Assembly (NCBI GenBank): GCA_905479025.1
Contig: CAJQKX010000729.1
Coordinates: forward strand, 1 to 9,271
From: an uncultured Paraglaciecola sp.
Lineage (GTDB): Bacteria > Pseudomonadota > Gammaproteobacteria > Enterobacterales > Alteromonadaceae
Direction: 5' to 3'
Length of the DNA: 9,271 nucleotides
Shown here: positions 5,957 through 9,271 of the stretch, piece after piece
How positions within the stretch are numbered: the first letter of the stretch is position 1
Layout: each line of letters begins with the position of its first letter
Notes under the pieces: generated by a model
What the model was told of the DNA's origin: nothing
The model's input: the letters and a program-made list of their open reading frames with translations, nothing else
Database searches by the model: none
Translations under genes and position numbers: made by a program

Positions 5957-7192
5957 TCATGAATCTACGGTCTGCTCAGTTTTTACTTTACGCATAAACC
6001 AATAAAACCCTGCAAATGCGACGATCAAAATCAATGGGAATATAACTAAATTCCCCAGAGCAGCTTGGCCCGATGCAAGGGCTAAATCGTTGCCCGTTAA
6101 ACCGGATGCTTCGGCTTGGTTAGTTGCATTCTCAATCCAACTACCAATAATTGGACTCCAAATCGTGACAGACAACATACCTGCACCACCCATCAGAGAC
6201 ATGCCCAAAGCTCCAGATTTCGGCACGTATTCACCCACACAACCAATCATAGTCGGCCAAAAATAGGTGACGCCAAGTGCGAACACTACCGCCGCGAAGT
6301 ACACAGCGCTACCTTGAAGCTGGATCATTAAGAATAAACCGAGAGAGGTCAAAATGGCGGAAATCAGTAATACGCCCGCAGGAGCAAAACGCTGTACTAA
6401 TGGACCTGCAAAGAAGCGTCCAACGGCCATAATACCTGTCACTAAAGCCAATATCAGCATGGGGTGGGCGCCAGATGCACCGAGTATTTGATTAATCCAA
6501 GAGCCGGTGCCCAGTTCACTGGTGGCTGTTAGTGTCATACAAAAAATTAAAAACAAATACATGGGTGAAAATAGATGTGTAAAGTTGCTTGACGTCGAAT
6601 TAGTTATTTTATCAAACTCTGGAAAAACACATCCTAACATCAGTGCGCCATAGATTAATGTTGGAATAATAATCACGGCAACTTGAAGTTCCCAGCCCAT
6701 ACCCATGGAGGTCATGCCTGCTGAAATGAGCGATCCAATCACCAAACCGCCAGGGAACCAAACATGAAATTTGTTGAGCATGGTGGTTTTGTTTTTTGGA
6801 TATAGATCAGCAATCATAGGGTTACAACCAGCTTCGACTAAACCATTGGCAAAACTTACCAAAAATGTCGAAATCATTAAGCCCCAAAAACTACTTGAAG
6901 TAATGGTCAGTCCTATTCCAATCAGGTGGCCAACAAATGCACACCAGACTATTTTTTTTGCCCCTATGGCATTATATAAAATGCCTCCAAGCATAGTTGC
7001 CACAGGGAATCCAAAGGTTCCCATACCTAAAATCCAACCCATCTGTACAGTGGTTAGGCCATATTGAATGCCCAAATCACCGATGATCCCAGCGCGGATA
7101 GCAAATGTCATTGAAGTAACAGTTAATGCGATGCAACTGAGTAAAAATACTCTTTTCGCTTGAGCTTCGGTAAATTCTGCGGTGTTACTCAT
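5957..7192 (-). CDS. MFS transporter, probable sugar/glycoside importer
   Basis: This 411-residue inner-membrane protein has the length and hydrophobic pattern of a 12-helix major facilitator. The loop after the second helix reads GGILYNAIGAKKIV, a form of MFS motif A. The following helices contain LVEAGCNPMIADLYP and then LNKFHVWFPGGLVIGSL. The LNxxH...G pattern resembles the FucP/FHS-type sugar:proton symporters. A short polar loop (FPEFDKITNSTSSNF) separates the two halves. The C-terminus is a short basic and polar tail (MRKVKTEQTVDS) on the cytoplasmic side. The ATG at 7192 has only a weak ribosome site. The preceding gene stops 24 bases upstream, so translation may be coupled. Its place between the sugar enzymes and the periplasmic dehydrogenase suggests that it imports the oxidised or free sugar. 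The substrate is inferred from context only. Confidence 0.88.
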   Translation of the reverse strand: MSNTAEFTEAQAKRVFLLSCIALTVTSMTFAIRAGIIGDLGIQYGLTTVQMGWILGMGTFGFPVATMLGGILYNAIGAKKIVWCAFVGHLIGIGLTITSSSFWGLMISTFLVSFANGLVEAGCNPMIADLYPKNKTTMLNKFHVWFPGGLVIGSLISAGMTSMGMGWELQVAVIIIPTLIYGALMLGCVFPEFDKITNSTSSNFTHLFSPMYLFLIFCMTLTATSELGTGSWINQILGASGAHPMLILALVTGIMAVGRFFAGPLVQRFAPAGVLLISAILTSLGLFLMIQLQGSAVYFAAVVFALGVTYFWPTMIGCVGEYVPKSGALGMSLMGGAGMLSVTIWSPIIGSWIENATNQAEASGLTGNDLALASGQAALGNLVIFPLILIVAFAGFYWFMRKVKTEQTVDS

Positions 7193-7199
7193 ATTGTTA

Positions 7200-7224
7200 G
7201 TCTCATTTTAAACGTCTCATTTTA
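7200..7224. repeat. 11-bp tandem duplication across the isomerase stop codon
   Basis: GTCTCATTTTA occurs at 7200-7210 and again at 7214-7224, separated by three bases. The second copy covers the last codon and the TGA stop of the isomerase gene, and the first lies in the short gap before the MFS gene. Read leftward, each copy contains TAAAATGAGAC. It may be a recent slippage duplication that set the spacing between the two genes. Confidence 0.6.
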
Positions 7225-8272
7225 GGCCCAAAATTTTATTATTCATTTCAACGTCTTGCTCTACACCTGCAAAATCGTCAAAGGCTTTTTCGGTTGGTCT
7301 AATTAAATGTTCGCTAATAAATTTAGCGCCTTCTGCCGCGCCATCAAGGGGGTGTTTAATGCAACATTCCCATTCCATCACGGCCCAACCATCAAAGTCG
7401 TACTGGGTCATCTTGCTGAAAATGGCTTTAAAGTCGATTTGGCCATCCCCTAAAGAGCGAAAGCGCCCAGGTCTGTCTATCCATGCTTGATAGCCGCCGT
7501 ATACACCACTGCGCCCATTGGGAGTGAACTCTGCATCTTTTACATGGAAGGCTTTAATGCGTTCATGATAAATGTCTATAAAGGCAAGGTAGTCGAGTTG
7601 TTGTAATACAAAATGACTGGGGTCATACAATATATTGGCGCGGGGATGATTATCGACGGCTTCTAGGAAGCGTTCAAAGGTCACACCGTCGTGTAAATCT
7701 TCCCCTGGGTGAAGTTCGTAACAAACGTCTACACCGGCTTCATCAAAGGCGTTTAAAATAGGTAACCAACGCTTAGCTAATTCTGTAAAGCCTTGCTCAA
7801 CCACGCCAGCAGGGCGCTGAGGCCATGGGTATATGGTTTGCCATAATAAAGCACCAGAAAAACTGGCATGACCTGTTAAACCTAACCGCTGGCTGGCTTT
7901 AGCGGCATACATCATTTGTTCCACTGCCCATTCGGTGCGTGCTTTAGGGTTATTTCGTACATGTTTTGGGGCAAAACCGTCAAACATCTGATCGTAAGCA
8001 GGGTTTACAGCAACTAACTGGCCTTGCAGATGGGTGGAAAGCTCAGTGATTTCTAGTCCAGCTTCACCTGCGACACCTCGTATTTCATCGCAATAGTCTT
8101 GGCTATTCGCCGCCATTTCTAAGTTAAACAATCGACCTTCCCAAGTCGGAACTTGGATACCTTTAAAACCTAATCCTGCCGCCCAATTACAAATTTCAGG
8201 AAAAGAGTTGAACGGTTTGTCATCGCTAGCGAATTGCGCTAAAAATATACCAGGGCCTTTGATTTGTTTCAT
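7217..8272 (-). CDS. Sugar phosphate isomerase/epimerase family TIM-barrel protein
   Basis: This 351-residue protein belongs to the AP-endonuclease-2-like (xylose isomerase-like) TIM barrels. They use a divalent metal to isomerise, epimerise or cleave sugars and 3-keto-sugars in the cytoplasm. Expected metal ligands are visible: E186 in VCYELHPGED, D217 and H220 in YDPSH, H243 in AFHVKDAE, and E300/E302 in VMEWE. The first strand (GIFLAQF) and the GFKGIQVPTW segment give the usual barrel start. A LSTHLQGQLVAV segment near 78-89 and a GDGQIDFKAIF segment near 276-285 are also typical. The ATG at 8272 overlaps the TAA of the preceding dehydrogenase by one base (TAATG). An AGGAG ribosome site lies inside the end of that gene, so translation is coupled. 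Paired with a Gfo/Idh/MocA enzyme it resembles modules that act on C3-oxidised glycosides. No phosphate specificity is implied by the family name. Confidence 0.88.
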   Translation of the reverse strand: MKQIKGPGIFLAQFASDDKPFNSFPEICNWAAGLGFKGIQVPTWEGRLFNLEMAANSQDYCDEIRGVAGEAGLEITELSTHLQGQLVAVNPAYDQMFDGFAPKHVRNNPKARTEWAVEQMMYAAKASQRLGLTGHASFSGALLWQTIYPWPQRPAGVVEQGFTELAKRWLPILNAFDEAGVDVCYELHPGEDLHDGVTFERFLEAVDNHPRANILYDPSHFVLQQLDYLAFIDIYHERIKAFHVKDAEFTPNGRSGVYGGYQAWIDRPGRFRSLGDGQIDFKAIFSKMTQYDFDGWAVMEWECCIKHPLDGAAEGAKFISEHLIRPTEKAFDDFAGVEQDVEMNNKILGLK

Positions 8273-9271
8273 TAGGCTACTCCTGAAACGGTTGAGGGAG
8301 ATAAATCGAAGTCATGCCATTTTAATTCGGACTGACTAAACTTCACTGTATTTTCGATAAACGCCATGCCACGGACAGCTTGAACAATTCCAGGTACGTC
8401 GAATGTTTCGTTTGAGCATGGAAGGCCTTGTTCAAACGCTTGTATTTGTTTAGCAAAATTTTGATAAATATTGGCAAAGGCTTCTAAATAACCTTCAGGG
8501 TGCCCCGCGGGTATGCGCATCGCTGCCTGAGCAGCAGGGCAAAAATCTCCCACTCCAGTGCGGATCAATTGGGTAGATTTTGTGTTAGATCTTAGCCATA
8601 AACTATTAGGCTCCATTTGTGACCAGTCGATACTGGCTTCGTCTCCATATATTCGCAAGCGCAAGTTGTTTTCTTCGCCTACTGCTATTTGACTAGACAT
8701 TAAAACGCCACGAGCCCCGTTATTAAAGCGCAATAATACGGTGCCATCGTCGTCGAGTTGACGACCATCAACCACCGCATTTAAGTCTGCACACATAGCT
8801 GAAATGTTCGCACCTGTGACATATTCAGCCAAATTGGCAGCATGCACCCCAATATCTCCCATACAGCAGCTTACACCTGCTCTTGAGGGGTCAACACGCC
8901 ATTGTGCTTGTTTACTCAGTTCATCATTTTTACTTGCTAACCAATCTTGGCTGTATTCCACTACTACTTTTTTGATTTTCCCCAAAATGCCCGTTGCTAT
9001 TAAGTGTTTGGCTTGTTTAATCAAAGGATAACCATTGTAGGTATGAGTGAGTCCGTATAGTTGGTGAGATGTTTTTAATAGTTCTGCTAAGTCCAATGCT
9101 TCTTGAAGTGTGAAAGTAGCGGGCTTATCGCTGAGTACATGAAACCCTGCTTCTAGTGCCGCTTTAGCGACAGGGAAATGCAAATGATTAGGCGTAACAA
9201 TAGAAACAAACTGCATTCTTTGGTGTATCGGTAACTTAGCTTCTGCCGCGAACATTTGGGCATAATCTGCG
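8272..9271 (-). CDS. Gfo/Idh/MocA family oxidoreductase (5' end beyond window)
   Basis: These enzymes use NAD(P) to oxidise or reduce sugars, inositols and keto-sugars in the cytoplasm. The frame is open to the right edge: ADYAQ precedes the first Met at 9255, so that Met is not the start. Roughly 60-70 residues with the GxGxxG dinucleotide motif are cut off. What remains begins with the last strands of the Rossmann domain: VSIVTPNHLHFP, then AGFHVLSDKPATF (the Lys of the EKP-like motif, codons 9121-9129). The C-terminal domain follows, with GDIGVHAANLAEYV holding the conserved Asp and the catalytic His. Late motifs RIPAGHPEGYLEAFANIY and FDVPGIVQAVRGMAFIE match the sugar-acting branch. The gene ends in TAA overlapping the isomerase ATG. 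It is the first operon gene visible here. I cannot say whether it oxidises the substrate or reduces a 3-keto product. Confidence 0.92.
   Translation of the reverse strand, partial: ADYAQMFAAEAKLPIHQRMQFVSIVTPNHLHFPVAKAALEAGFHVLSDKPATFTLQEALDLAELLKTSHQLYGLTHTYNGYPLIKQAKHLIATGILGKIKKVVVEYSQDWLASKNDELSKQAQWRVDPSRAGVSCCMGDIGVHAANLAEYVTGANISAMCADLNAVVDGRQLDDDGTVLLRFNNGARGVLMSSQIAVGEENNLRLRIYGDEASIDWSQMEPNSLWLRSNTKSTQLIRTGVGDFCPAAQAAMRIPAGHPEGYLEAFANIYQNFAKQIQAFEQGLPCSNETFDVPGIVQAVRGMAFIENTVKFSQSELKWHDFDLSPSTVSGVA

Noticed and set aside
1..9271. CRISPR array, tRNA/rRNA, insertion sequence ends, prophage or defence genes
   Set aside because: I saw no regularly spaced repeats, no tRNA cloverleaf signature, no transposase or integrase motif and no flanking inverted repeats of element size.

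Overview
The window looks like chromosomal DNA of a marine gammaproteobacterium of the Alteromonadales (Glaciecola/Paraglaciecola/Alteromonas type). This rests on the moderately low G+C, the style of the proteins, a yjjX gene, and the trace of a 'marine proteobacterial' sortase locus. It is an inference from gene content; no rRNA, tRNA or other taxonomic marker is present.

Left part (1-2273). Bases 1-227 hold no gene I can support. A strong intrinsic terminator (228-257) serves a leftward gene for a very hydrophilic, helical, LEA-like lipoprotein (279-698). Next is a decayed leftward remnant (875-1177). It joins a piece of a VIT/VWA-type sortase-target protein (LWARQKI) directly to the catalytic end of a class GN sortase (TLITC). 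An unidentified rightward open frame (1156-1326) partly overlaps it. A small two-helix membrane protein (1382-1594) and yjjX (inosine/xanthosine triphosphatase, 1743-2273) follow, both leftward. A possible promoter and a palindrome lie between these two.

Middle (2274-3406). This is a rightward two-gene unit with a perfect TATAAT box. It encodes a small unknown protein (2447-2620) and a metallo-beta-lactamase-fold hydrolase (2633-3388). The hydrolase starts at TTG with no visible Shine-Dalgarno site and sits in the same frame just after the small gene's stop. A long hairpin at 3377-3406 closes the unit and probably also stops the converging operon.

Right part (3477-9271). This is one leftward operon that enters from beyond the right edge. 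Its order of transcription is Gfo/Idh/MocA dehydrogenase (5' end missing), TIM-barrel sugar isomerase/epimerase, MFS sugar transporter, gluconate-2-dehydrogenase subunit-3-like Tat lipoprotein, and GMC flavoprotein dehydrogenase. The first two genes overlap by one base (TAATG) and the other gaps are 24-54 bp. This combination matches the enzyme families used to oxidise carbohydrates at C3 and process the 3-keto products (LacABC-type dehydrogenases; DgpA/DgpBC-type and related glycoside cleavage). The simplest reading is a periplasmic oxidation module (subunit 3 plus GMC), import by the MFS protein, then cytoplasmic cleavage or isomerisation and reduction. The substrate cannot be read from the sequence, and the usual cytochrome c partner is not in the window.
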